The notes beneath the pieces are model-generated. The model saw only the letters and a program-made list of their open reading frames with translations. It searched no databases and had not been told where the DNA came from. A stretch of 64,000 nt of DNA, taken from positions 21,612,854-21,676,853 of the forward strand of contig OX439036.1 in the NCBI GenBank assembly GCA_949317995.1, in the 5' to 3' direction. This DNA comes from Acholoe squamosa (Eukaryota; Annelida; Polychaeta; Phyllodocida; Polynoidae). The first letter of the stretch is position 1; every line of letters starts with the position of its first letter. This document shows, one piece after another, positions 35,244-47,195 of this stretch. Position numbers and translations under genes: made by a program.

Positions 35244-35545
35244 GCAATGAGTGTCGCTTTGTGAGTTGCTCACCCAATTGCTCATTTTACAGTACATGAA
35301 AAGTATGCTCAATGGGTACCTCATGACCCACTCTGTGAGTTGCTTTAGCATGAGCTTCTGAAGTGCTAGTCTAATGGTGTGGCATGAGAGTTGCCCTGTA
35401 CGACCCTGTCCTCACCAAATTTCAGTGAGAGCCGAACTGTGTTGTGCTATATGAGGTGTCCAACTGGATTGATTTAATTGTTTCTCAATGAGTTGCTCTG
35501 TGCACTGTTCTGTAAAGCCCTTGTGAGCTGCTCTACCGTTTGAGC

Positions 35546-38007
35546 TACAATGTGAACCCTTCTTTTTGTTTTCTTTTTGCCTTTTCCCTGCAAAGATTGT
35601 CATTTACTTTGCTTTACAAAATCCTTAGATATTGCATACAGGCTATTTACATTCCTCGGAAAAGACACTTACTAAACTCATATAATGCCTGGAAAACCTC
35701 ACACATGAAGGTGCTACATTTGTGTAAGACCTATCAGTTGTTGATCTTACTGCAAAATACACATTTCAGCTCATACATATAAGATTGGCGGACTTGAGTC
35801 TGAGTCTGATCGACAGACGCACACCAATTCACACATTCTGTTTCTAAGCTCTATTTTTCATTCTTGTTATAATTGGAGGCACAAAAAATATCCAGATAGA
35901 AATGTGATGATCGTGCAAACAGTTACTCATTTGTTATAGATAAAGCTGGAATATTGCCGTTTCGTTGGCAGTGTCGTATTACAGTATCGTGATGTTTTGT
36001 TGTAGGAACATAGTACCTGTCCTATCTAGGGATATGTTCTAGGGTAGGCAGTCTGCAATAAGTGATTTACATTTTATGTGTACAGATCGAAGGTGAATTG
36101 TCCCAGTCTTTACTGATAAAACTGAAATGCTTCTAGACACATTTGCAAAACCTCTCTAACATTTACAGGGCGCATTTAAAGATCTATATCAATTGATACA
36201 TCAATAGAGCTAAAGAGTTGTTTTATTACCAAATATGGCCTTTTTATATCCCTTTATCACAACTTGAATTGATTTTATCTTCTAAACGCTAATGCAGAAA
36301 ATAATTCTTCACTTGTAAAGGTTATTTAGCAGTTTAATTGTAGCCCTCCATCATTAAGCATCAAGGTATGGTGCTGTACATGCAGGATGGAGGTTGACAG
36401 GTAATACATAATGATGTACACATGAGATTATAATGAGGTGTATGTGAAGGTATGACTGATGTAAACCTGGGGAGTGAGCTGACAGCTCATGTCTTTCATC
36501 TCTCTCTGTGGAAACTATCTATAGGCTTCATGCGGGGCTGGAGATGGCTCTGGTGATATTCACCGTTGATCAGAGCTGATAAGATGGGGAAGAGGTTGTC
36601 CCTGGAATTAGGTGTTATCCAGTGACATGGTTCTCATCGTGGCATGTCTTATCAATGGGTTTTACCATTTTACCCAGACCCAGAAATTCAAAAGGGTGGG
36701 CCTGCTAGGCAAGGTCTAGACTCCCCCTCAACTGTCCACTAGGGTACTTCCCTTGATAAGCAGATCATTGTATTATACCAAGCTTTCACAATAGATTGCT
36801 TCTATTTTTGGCAAACTGGTTGTTGCTGTCAGTACAAATCCAATGAACCGATGTAGGTTGTCCTGTACTCACTACAGTGGTCTTTATAGCCCATTTACAA
36901 TTGGGGCTGAGAGTGTAGGGTGGCAAATGGGAGATGGACCTAGAGTAGTCTCTGTGCATTATGCTACCATGTTTATATATCATGTATCAAATGAAGTAAA
37001 TAAAGAATCCTGTATAGCCCATTCAACAGGCATACCGCACAGTAAGCAGGTTGTCTGATAATTAGGCTTACCATACAGCGGTTCTGGACACCAGTGATTA
37101 TCATGCAAGCTCCCTGACCAACAGATTAAGCTGCTGACTGAATCTCATCCCAGGCAGATTACACAGGCTAAAACTTGGGAACATCGGTTTAACCAGATCT
37201 CTGTCCCACTTAGCCACATTCCCTGTGCTCATCCATTACCCCCTACACCCTCTTACATCCCACACCTACTTCCCCAACCCCTCCCCTTTCCCCTGGGCTT
37301 TAAGTGATTCATTATCTAAATCAAATACCACTCCTACAACCCCTCCTACGTTACAGACACACTGCCCTGACCACATATAACATACTGCCCAGGTCTGCTC
37401 GCCGCGAGCATGTCAGGTAAATACGCAGGTCAGCTGTATCTCTGTGAGCTTCATAATTTAGGCAGTGAATTCTAAAATTGATATTTAGGTGTCAAGCACC
37501 CATAAAACCTACCTTCTAAAACAGAGATTCTGTAACATAACTGTGTCTCTGTGAACTTATATTAGGGGTAACTCACCATTAATGTAATGAATGAACCCCC
37601 CTCCCATAAAGATTACAGTTAGATGCAATAAGGGACTTGCATTAGGCAGGACTCTGTTCATAATCTTTGTGACACTCAGAGAAAACATCTCATAGCCCAA
37701 GGCTTTTAAAAGCCAGGATGCCTATGGCCACTGTGACAGCAGAGTAGGCAGACCTGTGGTCGACCCCCTGTACCTTATGCCTCCTATCATTTACCATAAC
37801 CCAGTCTAATGACAGTGCATTGTGGCTCACTACAAAGCGATAGGAGCAGCTCAGACAGTGGGGAGCTGCTCAGAGGGGGTCATAAAGTCCCCTCATCTGA
37901 TCTAGATCAACTGGAATGGGCCAGACGCACCTAGTGGTATCGGTTACAGGCTCGTGAACTCAGACAATTACCTTCAGCAGGCACCCATTGCAGTATACTA
38001 CTTGTAG
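35546..38007. other. No gene recognised
   Basis: Unique sequence. A GAGCATGTCAG/GTAAATA stretch near 37415 resembles a short first exon with donor but has no supporting context. Confidence 0.45.
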
Positions 38008-38250
38008 CGCTATAGCCACACCCACTGACTCCTGTTATATCCCTCTAGGGGCCACATAGCGCTATGACCACAACCACTGACTCCTGTTTTATCCCATAAG
38101 GGCCACATAGCGCTATGACCACACCCACTGACTCCTGTTTTATCCCATAAGGGCCACATAGCGCTATGACCACACCCACTGACTCCTGTTTTATCCCATA
38201 AGGGCCACATAGCGCTATGACCACACCCACTGACTCCTGTGATATCCCTC
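38008..38250. repeat. 51 bp minisatellite, 4.8 copies
   Basis: Units begin CGCTATGACCACACCCACTG and end GGGCCACATAG. Unit 1 is 52 bp, units 2-4 are exactly 51 bp and nearly identical, and unit 5 is partial. The 17-codon period keeps minus-strand ORFs open (repeating VGVVIALCGPYGIKQES-type peptide), which is artefactual. Confidence 0.95.
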
Positions 38251-39415
38251 TGTTGAGAAGGATGTTCAGCCTGTATTGCCGCATCATGATCGAATCACTT
38301 CTCTATACCTGTGGCCCTCACTGTCTGCCTCTCTGCCTAACCCCATCTTTCCTTCCTTCCTCCTTCTATTCATCACTGCCATACCTTTCTCCCTACACCG
38401 ACGCTTCCCTTCCATTCCTCATTTAAGCTTGATAACGTTTCTGTGCCTGCTTCAAAGTACACCTTGCACGTCCATCATCCCATAGAGAAGCTTAGTCGCA
38501 GTAGATAGATCAGTGCTTTGGGTTTTACATGAGATGAACTACTTTACAAGTTATCCCGTGTGGCCAATCTGTCCTTTCACCAAATCAATGACCATCAATA
38601 TTGGACCACCCTATACCTCTGTGTGTATGTGAGTGGGGGTGGGGTGTAGCCTCCAGTTTGGCTGCAATATAAGGGATAAGCTGCTTGAGTTGGGTCATTC
38701 AAACTCTGAATAGGATCCAGCTTTAGTTTAAATTGTCTGCCACATGCTATGGCAATCGGAAATTAGTGACGGTAAAATTCCATCCAGTGGCGGTAGTGCA
38801 TTTATTATAAAGATCATATAGCATTATTGGTATTGGGTGATGATTTATTATTACTTGAAGTCTAGTTATAGTCTAGTAGATGAGCCCTCAAAAAGAATTG
38901 AGCTAAACATTTTGGGTAGAAGCTGGAAGCAAGTTAGATACATCCCCTGGCCTTCAGAAAAGGTTTGCTTCCAGGCTGGGATCCACCTGGCAGCCATCTT
39001 GGATTTCATGTCCGAACATCTAAAAATCACCTTTTGGACAATATCTCTAATTCTAAGACAGTTACCATCATCATAATAATTGTAACACCCCTAGTCCTGA
39101 AGGCCAGGGGTCTATTTATTCAATTCCAATTGTTTTTAGATCACTCTGATTGCACAATTCAAGATGGCTGCCGTTTAAATCTAATTTTCGGTTATTTTCT
39201 GATAGGACCACAAACCTAGAAGCAATCTAAATTGATTCCAATATGCTTGATTATCTTTCTGAAAACTTCAGAAATGTCTTAGGAAAGAGAAAAGTGCCAT
39301 TGGGGTAGCGAGTCATCAATTTGAAGGGGCTAAAATAATGCGATATTGTTTGAAAGTGTGTAATCGGAGCTTTATCATGTAATGAGTGAAATAGGAGTGA
39401 TGGGGCTGGCATCGT
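38251..39415. other. No gene; two YY1-like motifs in inverted orientation
   Basis: CAGCCATCTTG (38991-39001) and AAGATGGCTGCCG (39161-39173) are inverted YY1-type motifs. A third lies at 46404. Overlapping ORFs of 62-84 codons are unrecognised. Confidence 0.4.
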
Positions 39416-39737
39416 TGTATATATACTAGTGCGGATCATCCGAGAGATGTGCTCGTGTGGTGCTCGTTCCTTCTATGCCAACCAGCTGTCTCTTCGCGAT
39501 ACCCGGTACAAGAGGGGGCAGCACCATGCCTCGCATCCAGCTCCTACCAAGGAGCTGGACGATCGGCAGAAGGGAACTGGACCAGAAGTATCTCTTTACC
39601 TTCTCGCAATAAAGTCCATCCGAACAGATGGGAAGTTAAGGGCTTTGCCCAACCCGAACCTTTGTGATGTGTGCTGCTTGTAGTACTTAAGCGAGCCTAA
39701 GAGCCACCCAATCTAACACATAGAACGAACCGTTACA
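39416..39737 (+). repeat. 5' LTR (worn start)
   Basis: It ends CCGTTACA one base before the primer-binding site, fitting a TGTA...TACA LTR. The start is uncertain: TGTA at 39416 precedes an unmatched 9-12 bp, and similarity to the 3' LTR begins at CGG (39432-39434) followed by ATCATCCGAGAG. Confidence 0.6.
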
Positions 39738-39738
39738 C

Positions 39739-39751
39739 TGGTGCCGTGACC
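39739..39751 (+). other. Putative primer-binding site
   Basis: TGGTGCCGTGACC begins with TGG, complementary to a tRNA CCA end, and directly follows the LTR end with one spacer base. Which tRNA primes was not determined. Confidence 0.6.
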
Positions 39752-40019
39752 AGTTGGTTCGGGGTGGTGCGGTCTGCTGAGTGGATTGATTAAACCTGCT
39801 CGGTCTGACTTGAGCGATTGGTCTCAAGTAATAACTAGTAGACGCAGACTAGAAGCCGGTATCTCAGTGGGCGCTACTAGTACTATAAAGACTCCAAAGG
39901 CTCAAAGTCCTATTCAAAGGACAGGAACGCCAAGCGAGCATGGGGTACGAAAAGTTACCCGAATCAGGCAAGATCTACCTTTAATGACATCATCGGCTCA
40001 CGATAGCGATCGAGACGAT

Positions 40020-41144
40020 GGAGGGGATGGTAAACACCAACCCGGCTGATCGGTGCAAGTCCGGACAGCAGGTCTCGGCATTGGATATGCCTGGCTACCC
40101 GACTTCGCGTGTGGTCAGCCAGACTATTAAAACCACCACCGCCACCACCCGGCTTTACTGCTGGAGCTCAACGACCTCCGGGTGTTGACACCAGAGGCCA
40201 GGATGACTGGAGTACTTTCCTGGGCCACCCCACCGGACACGGTGCATGGTGGGCCGGGTAGGAGTCCAGCGATGCACAGCGCCAAGCATACCAGGAGTAC
40301 ATGGCGAAGTTCCCTGCTATGGGACCTGCAGGACCTGAATCCCAAGTCCTGACCTCCTCGGGTAGGGCTAAGGCTAGGGGAAGGGGTCGTGGTGGATGCG
40401 AGTCCACCCAACCACTCCCTGGCTATGGTCGTGGAAGAGGAGGCACCATGGTTGAGGGCTCTGTGGTCCCTAGTGCAGGCGCACCACCTGTTATTGTACC
40501 CCCACCCGCTCTGGTACCAGCTGCTGCTCCATCTGCGGACCCTTGGGTCCCTATCATGGGGCTAGTAGCGAACAGGTTGGCTGGTCTCAAGAATCCAGAA
40601 ACGTTTGTCAACCACCATGACGAACGTACATGTAGGATCCAGAATGACCTCATGGGCCAATGGCAGTCACTTCACCTTCAGAAGTCTATCGACTAATGGC
40701 GGGATGTCACTGAAGCCACCTTCAATCTCGTTTACGAGATACAGAAGAGTGAGGAGGACAAGATCAAAGAGCAGGAGATGAAACGGGTCGAGGAGGCCTA
40801 CAAATCCTGTGTTGAGAAGAGGAAGGAAGCCGAGAAGCTTAAGGAGTTCCACGCCGCTGAGAATTTAAATTAACAGGTATGAGGAGGCTGACCTTAAGTT
40901 CTTCCTCTGCTTTGGTAAGCACCTGGACGACTGGGACGGCAAACTGTCTTTAGCTGTCCCTTTAGATGCCGACGCTGGAGCAGTGGGAGGCAGTTCGTCT
41001 GAGGGCATGGGTGCCTTGGGTCTACTTGACATGGACCCGAGCACCTGTACCCTTAAGCTTCTCAACGAGGAACGCAGCAGCTCGGCTCCAAACCTGGAGT
41101 TGGCTGAGAAGATGGACACAGACGATGAGTCTGGTGACTTGTAA
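40020..41144 (+). pseudogene. gag-like remnant of the LTR element
   Basis: A discontinuous reading frame of higher GC than its surroundings. The frame containing the ATG at 40301 is interrupted by TAG at 40259 and TAA at 40694, and ends at TAA 40871. There a +1 shift leads into a further open stretch to TAA at 41142. Visible features are an RG-rich patch (GRGRGG, GYGRGRGG), a proline/alanine-rich linker, then a charged helical stretch rich in E, K and R (about 40740-40860), and an acidic C-terminus. No zinc knuckle was seen. The position between primer-binding site and polypurine tract fits gag; sequence alone does not identify it. Confidence 0.5.
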
Positions 41145-41815
41145 GTGTCCATCTGCCATTGAATTTTTAGTACCTGAGGGTAAAGGCATGCCCCATATGC
41201 CAGAGACTATTCTCGGATGACCACCCCGATCCTATGACTGGAATGACGACCTGCAGCTAGATGGACGCTACCCGAACCACTCTTGGACCACCATTTGAAA
41301 GGGGGCTCCATCTACACAACTTCATCAGGGCACATCACAACAGCAACGTGGCTTGCCACCACACACATGTCGCCGGATGGAGCTGCAGAAACCAGTCATT
41401 CCAGGTTTGCCGGAAGTCAAACTTTTATTGTAAGGGTGATTCTACTACCCCGGTAGGACACCTCTTAATTTCTCTATAAAATTGTTTGTATATATTTTCA
41501 TTAAATCTAAAAAAAAATGTCGCCGGACGTATAGATATAATAATGTATGTCATTTACTACTATAACTTCGTAACATTGTTACCTCATAATACAGGTTGTT
41601 GGTACATAAGGTACCACCTCCTATTTAGTTATATATAGTTACTTCGGGTTATATGTGACGATGCCTATTTTATGTACATAATATTTATAATGCCCCTCTA
41701 TTGTCACATTAGTTTTATAAACTACTATATATAAGACTTAACTGTGTAAATAATTGTTATATGTCATATTATCAGGTTTCAATAGTCTATTGTAACACCC
41801 ACCCTAGGTAAAGTG

Positions 41816-41889
41816 TAGGGGGGGTGGTGTAGGGGCCGGCATCATCCGAGAGATGTGCTCGTGAGGTGCTCGTTCCTTCTATGCCAACC
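41816..41889 (+). repeat. Polypurine tract and truncated 3' LTR
   Basis: TAGGGGGGGTGG precedes TGTAGGGGCCGGC, the LTR start. The LTR stops after TATGCCAACC, and the following bases (41890 on) do not match the 5' LTR. Confidence 0.65.
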
Positions 41890-43406
41890 TTCTATACCCC
41901 CTGAAAAGTATTTATCCTGGTCTGGCTCTGTATTTAAAGGTGAGCCCCCATACTGTGGAGGCTGTGACGCATCCTAACCAAATCAGGCAGATCTCGCCCC
42001 TCATAGACCAGAGATAATGAGGTCAAAAGGTGGAAAATGCTAATTGTAGTCATTTTGAGCTTTTTGGGTGTTTGCTTCCATTATTATCTTCCCTTTCATA
42101 TGATAAAAGAATAAATACAAAAAATTAGTAGAAATGATGAAAATTGGCCGAATTGATAAGTGTCGTTGATTTTCACCCCGACAACTTTCATCGATATATT
42201 TACAATATAATCTTACTGAAAATATTGAAAGAAAGGTATCAAATAAAGAAACACAACAAATATTAATATTCAAATGTAGCTCAACATTTTCTCTTTAAAT
42301 TGGTACTAGCTTTACTTTGCATGTATTTGGTACATACAGAGTACACACTGAAACAATGGTGCCTCCATACTTTCCGTATGAGTATACAGTGATAAAAAGG
42401 CCTATGTTTAGAGCTCTATTTCTCGGAATGAACAATGGCCAATTTATGAAGATTCAGTAAAAATTGACAAATAAAGATATTTTAATGAAACAAAAAGTAT
42501 TCTAAACCTCTTGATGTACTCTCTGTGATTCCAGTATAATCCTGAAATCCATTTTCCGACATGTGCCTGGTTAGGTAAGGATGCATCACTTATGCTTACT
42601 GATGGCCATATCAGCTGAATAGCAGATAGCACCTTGTTAATAAACAACTATATTGCTTTTAAAGAAACACACTCCCTTACTGGTACAAGCTACTTTCACT
42701 CAATTTTGGTAGCTAACTGAGTCTAATGTAACCACTGGTCATTAAGGTGACCATATATGAGCCTGCAGTGGTACCACACTGGAGTTTATAGCTAGTCTCC
42801 TGCTGGGTTTGTATGCCCAGGCTGCCTTTGTCGGCCTCACCTTTAGTAGATTTAGCCCCTTTGGTGTGATGGAAATGCAATAGTGTATCAATGGTCTTTT
42901 CTCTCTGTGTCCCCTTTCAGATGATATAGTAGGATATTTAAATGAAACCCATGACATTATAGATTCACTAACGATTGTTATCTAAGTATCACCTCTGGAT
43001 ACACTGGAAATCATGGCAAATTCTATTGGTTGACATCCCAAGTCACAAGTGTTTATGGTGAGCATCCCGTGGATGCAAAGTCAATAACACATCACATAAT
43101 GAATAAACTTCATTGGTGACAATCGTTCAACAATTTTGGACATCATGGCATTGCTATATTATAATTATTACAACCTCGACAGTAATCTGAAGCACAAGGA
43201 CCAACTGATTTTGATAATTGATTTTCTCTACACTAACATTCTATTTAACCCTTTAACTGTCGGCCCTCAAAGATGTCATTTGGGACTTAACTGCCGGCCC
43301 TTTGCCCTTTGGGCAGCTGGATTGACATATCATACTGCCCCCAATTAGCAGAAGTAGTTGCATGCTGATAGTAGGCAGGTAGTTATAGCTAGTCATGAGG
43401 CACCAC
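41890..43406. other. No gene recognised
   Basis: Unique AT-rich sequence. ORFs of 67-77 codons are unrecognised. A TTTAACTGTCGGCCCT / TTAACTGCCGGCCCT pair at 43250-43305 is a short local duplication. Confidence 0.45.
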
Positions 43407-43651
43407 AGTGGGGTGTTTCAGAAGCCGGACATGATAATGAACATCAAATATCTGTTTCTAAAATTGTTAGATTCTAAACTTACAACTGCAACCATTATCA
43501 TCTCTCGCCAGTCATATAGTTATAGACACAGTAAGATAATGGTAATGCTTTAGAAACACATGCAGCTATAAGCCTACAATCACTATTAAAACTGCTATCA
43601 TATCTCCTTGTGACTGGTTGTAAACATTACCTGCTTCTGAAACACCCCACT
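43407..43651 (+). mobile_element. AGTGGGGTGTTTCAGAAG MITE, copy 1
   Basis: Inverted ends AGTGGGGTGTTTCAGAAG and CTTCTGAAACACCCCACT. 245 bp, non-coding, containing ACATGATAATGAACAT and ACTTACAACTGCAACC. It abuts copy 2 head to tail so the touching ends form a palindrome. Confidence 0.8.
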
Positions 43652-43653
43652 GA

Positions 43654-43775
43654 TGTGGGGTGTTTCAGAAGCCGGACATGATAATGAACATTAAATATCT
43701 GTTTCTAAAACTGCAGGCCTCTAAACTTACAACTGCAACCGTTATTATGTCTCTCCAGTCATATCTCAGTCATAG
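43654..43775 (+). mobile_element. AGTGGGGTGTTTCAGAAG MITE, copy 2 (left half)
   Basis: Starts TGTGGGGTGTTTCAGAAG and follows copy 1 closely for about 120 bp (ACATGATAATGAACAT, ACTTACAACTGCAACC, TCTCCAGTCATAT), then diverges. Confidence 0.75.
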
Positions 43776-44152
43776 ACTATAACTTTAGGTGTTTCACAAC
43801 AAGATACAACTGAAGTTATAACTACAGTCATAAATACTTACGAACGGTCTGCAACTGGTGGCAGCTGTTTCTAGAGGCTGATCTGTGTGGACCTATTTCA
43901 ACCACATCAAACAAGAAATATGACTTATTCAGAGGAAAAAAAGGGTTCTATCTTTTCTGCATGGTAAGGATATATCATATATCGATTTTTTTTAAAATAT
44001 ATATCCTTTTAGACCTTGAAATGGAGTAAATTCAAAGTTTCCACCTATGGTACGTAAGAGGTCACTCTTAAGTCAGTCATAACTTTTACAGTCTACAACA
44101 GGTCACCGCTATAGCACAGTGACTGTAGTGTAATGTTAAAGTAGGTGATCTA

Positions 44153-45039
44153 CACTGCAAAAATGGTGTGTAGATCTTAAACATAATTCTAAACATAATC
44201 TTGTCCCGTTTTTCTGAACACAATATCATCCTAAACACATGAAAAGTGTTTAGAGAAATGACATGTTTAGCTAATTAATGTGTTTATGCTATAAAGTGTT
44301 TAGGTTTATACCAGTTTTTTTTCTGATTTAAGGAATTTTGCTTAGATATTTGATTTGCTTCTCTATGCATACTATGATATTGTATTTGGGGATTGGCTTA
44401 TGAATGGATTTAGGTTGAGAACCCTTTGCATCATTCATGCCCACTTTCTGAAGGGGACCAATGCACCTTCATCTACAGGGACAGCTATATTGTCCAAGTA
44501 TTTCATCTATACTGTATTGAACCCATATCACATCAGTGTCAGGGCCCCATTGTAAAATACAATAGACACACATAAAGGAATTTACCTTATATATTTTCTT
44601 AATTCACTAAATGGGTGTCCAAGCACTAGTTGCTTCCCCCTGGTGCATTAGTAGCAATGCCATAGGGTGTAATTGCATAGCCTTTTATTGTTAATGTAAT
44701 ATACATACTCCATTAGATAAAACTGTGATTTAGGAGAATACTCCAATATATTGTAATGAAGCAATAACAGATGACTGCAAGCAGAAGGTCAACTATAGAT
44801 TAGAGCTTACACCTGGTGTATATTTTTATGTCTAAACACCAAGAAATATTAGTGTTTAAAAGCTAAAAACCTAGTTTTCTGTCTGTTTACAGTCTGCACA
44901 TGTAAACATGTTTAATGTAACTGTTTAGGTGTTTAGAATTTAAATTTTTTAATCCTAAACACATTGTTGGCTAAACACCTATTGAACCAAAATGTTTAAA
45001 TTTTAAACATGTTTAGACATAAACACCATTTTTGCAGTG
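44153..45039. mobile_element. CACTGCAAAAATGGTGT element (887 bp) with TA duplication
   Basis: Perfect 17 bp ends CACTGCAAAAATGGTGT, mirrored at 45023-45039. TA flanks both sides (44151-44152 and 45040-45041), a target duplication expected for Tc1/mariner-like or similar elements. Long TGTTTA-rich sub-terminal zones resemble the 300 bp member nested at 23670. The middle (44330-44820) is unrelated, with a 66-codon ORF and no transposase motif. Confidence 0.85.
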
Positions 45040-45140
45040 TAGTGCAGTTGTAGTTAAACTTACAGCTACAGCTAAACTTACAACTACATATCACTCTATA
45101 ATTGTAGCCCCCTGTGCTATAGTGCCCAACAGCGGCCTGA

Positions 45141-45725
45141 GGCCTGTTTCACAAGGACCAAGTACAAGTAAGATTGGTGTACAAGCAAGATCACTCCTAT
45201 GGTCATCCTAAGATTGAACTTAGGCTGCTTAGGCTTAGGGGAAGTGTTTCAAAAGTAAATGGGGAGTGAAACTTACTAGTAAAGGGTCAATGTAAGAGTG
45301 ACTTATGACCAACATAAAGTAGCTGACTTATGGGGAAGGTTGATGGTACACATAAATTTGAAAAATCCTATCAACAAGTAGAACCCCACAAGATTCTCTG
45401 ATGCATGAAGTCAGGCATATATCAAATGGAAATTCCCCCTTTTAATACCATTTTCTATCATGGAATTATTAAGTAAAGCCATATTCTGCACCTAGGTGAT
45501 TGATCTTATTAGCTGAATAATTGGCCTGTGAGTGACATTACAACTGATCTTGATTACTGCCCCTATGTCTAATTGACAGCTGTTTCTAAAGGACCAGTCT
45601 TATCTTCCATTTGGAGTAACAGCTTGTTCTGAAACACTTGTAGTAATTCCCAAATGACTGATCTTAAGTGGTTACTCATAGAGTGGAAAGAATGATCTTA
45701 AATAAAGAATGATTGTGAAACAGGT
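45141..45725. mobile_element. GGCCTGTTTCACAA inverted-repeat element
   Basis: Outer ends GGCCTGTTTCACAA (45141) and TTGTGAAACAGGTC (to 45725). Nested inverted pieces include AAGTGTTTCA (left) and TGAAACACTT (right), and GACCA/TGGTC blocks. 585 bp, non-coding. No second copy seen. Confidence 0.65.
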
Positions 45726-45982
45726 CTCTGATCCCATTGTGCCGGGTATGATTGGTACAATATATCTGCCTCATGTGACTCAGATGGATTTCCCTCTGAA
45801 CTATCGTGTAAAAGGGGGGTTCTCCATGTTATACACTGTTTTCCTGCCGTCTGCGATTGAAATTATAACTTACAATCAGAGTTATAGTGGAAGTTACAGT
45901 CTACAACTGGTTCAGTCATAAGTCGGGACTTACAACCACTGTCTGTTTCACAACAACTTTAGCTATAGCACTGATTTTAGGT

Positions 45983-46113
45983 TATAAACTCAGTAAGATA
46001 GTAATCATCATTCAGAAACACCTGCAGTTTTAAGCCTACCATCACTATTAAAACTGCAATAATATCTCCTTACAACTGGTTGTAGACATTATTTCCTTCT
46101 GAAACACCCTACT
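45983..46113 (+). mobile_element. AGTGGGGTGTTTCAGAAG MITE, copy 3 (right half)
   Basis: Matches the right half of copy 1 (CAGTAAGATA, CAGAAACAC, AAGCCTAC(C/A)ATCAC, ACTGGTTGTA) and ends CTTCTGAAACACCCTACT. Confidence 0.75.
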
Positions 46114-46130
46114 GATGTGCTGGTGAGCTA

Positions 46131-46322
46131 TGTATACCCTAATGGTCGCACCGGGTATATATTACATAACCTGGTTAAACCCATAGTTTATCTGCTTTAA
46201 CCAAGGTCCAGGTTTGTCACACCTAGTGTATGTGGGAGACATTTCTATACACCAGGTTACGTGATATATTCAGAGTGTGATCCTTTTGTTCTAAAGTGTG
46301 ACCATGGTTTAAGTACCAAATC
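46131..46322 (+). mobile_element. Outer hairpin element, copy 2: unoccupied site
   Basis: Same body as 11466-12036: GGGTATATATTACATAACC, a TATGGTCC-like AAGGTCC block, TTTGTCACACC, then ATTTCTATACA(C/T)CAGG, TTCTTTTG/TTCTAAAG and GTGTGACCATGGTTTAAG. The left hairpin arm is mostly lost. Where copy 1 has the 365 bp MITE, this copy reads straight through (about 46219-46235). Confidence 0.75.
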
Positions 46323-46982
46323 TTTAGGTTGTATCATCATAACAATGACTTTTATAGAGGCATTTTGCTATTTCCCTATAATTTTGGCAGCCACCTTGAA
46401 AATGGCAGCCATCTTGAATTTTCATGTTCACAAGTTTTATACATGAGCTTGTACTCTGATAAACATGGCTTTTATAGATACTCTTGTTGCCTGACAACTG
46501 TTTGGGCCAAACGCAATAAAGGTTGACACAGACGAGTACTGCAGGGTGATCTTTACATTACATGTTCCCATGGGACAATTTTCTGCAAAACAGGGATGAT
46601 TTGGTCAAATGCTCTGAACATATTCGGTAAACATGATATTTTGTTTCATTGATAACTTTGCAATATCACTTACTAAGCCTCGAGTTGCAATTGGTGAATA
46701 TGCCTAGAAAAGTTGTGCGCTTTGCTTGACATATTTCCTTAAACTAGTCAATCCTAATGATGCAATGTGCACCACTGCACAGATACAAATGTTCTGTGCA
46801 GATCTGCCTGTATACATGGACGTATAGCCATAGCCTCATTGTCAGACACATAACTACACCAGTCCCCTTCCCCCGCCACACCTTCTGATACCAGACTGAT
46901 AACTAGTGACTCAGTCTGGCTGTACTAATGAGGCTATCTGTACGTGTAGTTGGAAGGTCAGAGGGAGGGTTAGGGGTAAATG

Positions 46983-46988
<6 letters not shown>
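46323..46988. other. No gene recognised
   Basis: Unique sequence with a YY1-like GGCAGCCATCTTGAA at 46404-46418. Confidence 0.45.

Positions 46989-47049
<61 letters not shown>
46989..47049. repeat. (GA)n microsatellite, ~30 units
   Basis: A pure GA tract, followed by a polypurine G-rich stretch to about 47195 that includes a G10 run. Confidence 0.97.
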
Positions 47050-47052
<3 letters not shown>

Positions 47053-47195
47053 ATGGAGCTGGGGAAGAGATGGGAAGGGGAGGTAGAGGAGGAGGAGGGG
47101 AAAATCGAGCGGAGAGGCAAAGTGGGGGGGGGGGGCGAAGGGGGGAGTCAGGAAGAGAGAGGGGAAAGAATTACTGGAGGTGGAATTAGGAGAGC

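Larger units (their letters stand above)
39416..41889 (+). mobile_element. Degraded LTR retrotransposon without pol
   Basis: Order: worn 5' LTR (to 39737, ending GTTACA), primer-binding-type site TGGTGCCGTGACC (39739-39751), gag-like remnant (about 40020-41144), AT-rich segment, polypurine tract TAGGGGGGGTGG (41816-41827), and a 3' LTR start (TGTAGGGGCCGGC, 41828). The two LTRs share a 49 bp block (39435-39483 and 41841-41889) with one mismatch. The 3' LTR is cut off after 62 bp. No protease, reverse transcriptase or integrase motifs are visible, so it is either internally deleted or a non-autonomous derivative. Superfamily cannot be assigned. Confidence 0.75.

Noticed and set aside
37405-37430. 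Possible first exon ATGTCAG with donor GTAAAT
   Set aside because: Such short matches are frequent by chance and there is no promoter or downstream exon.
38010-38287. Minus-strand repeat protein with 17-residue units
   Set aside because: A 51 bp minisatellite keeps the frame open; two overlapping frames are both open, as expected for repeat DNA.
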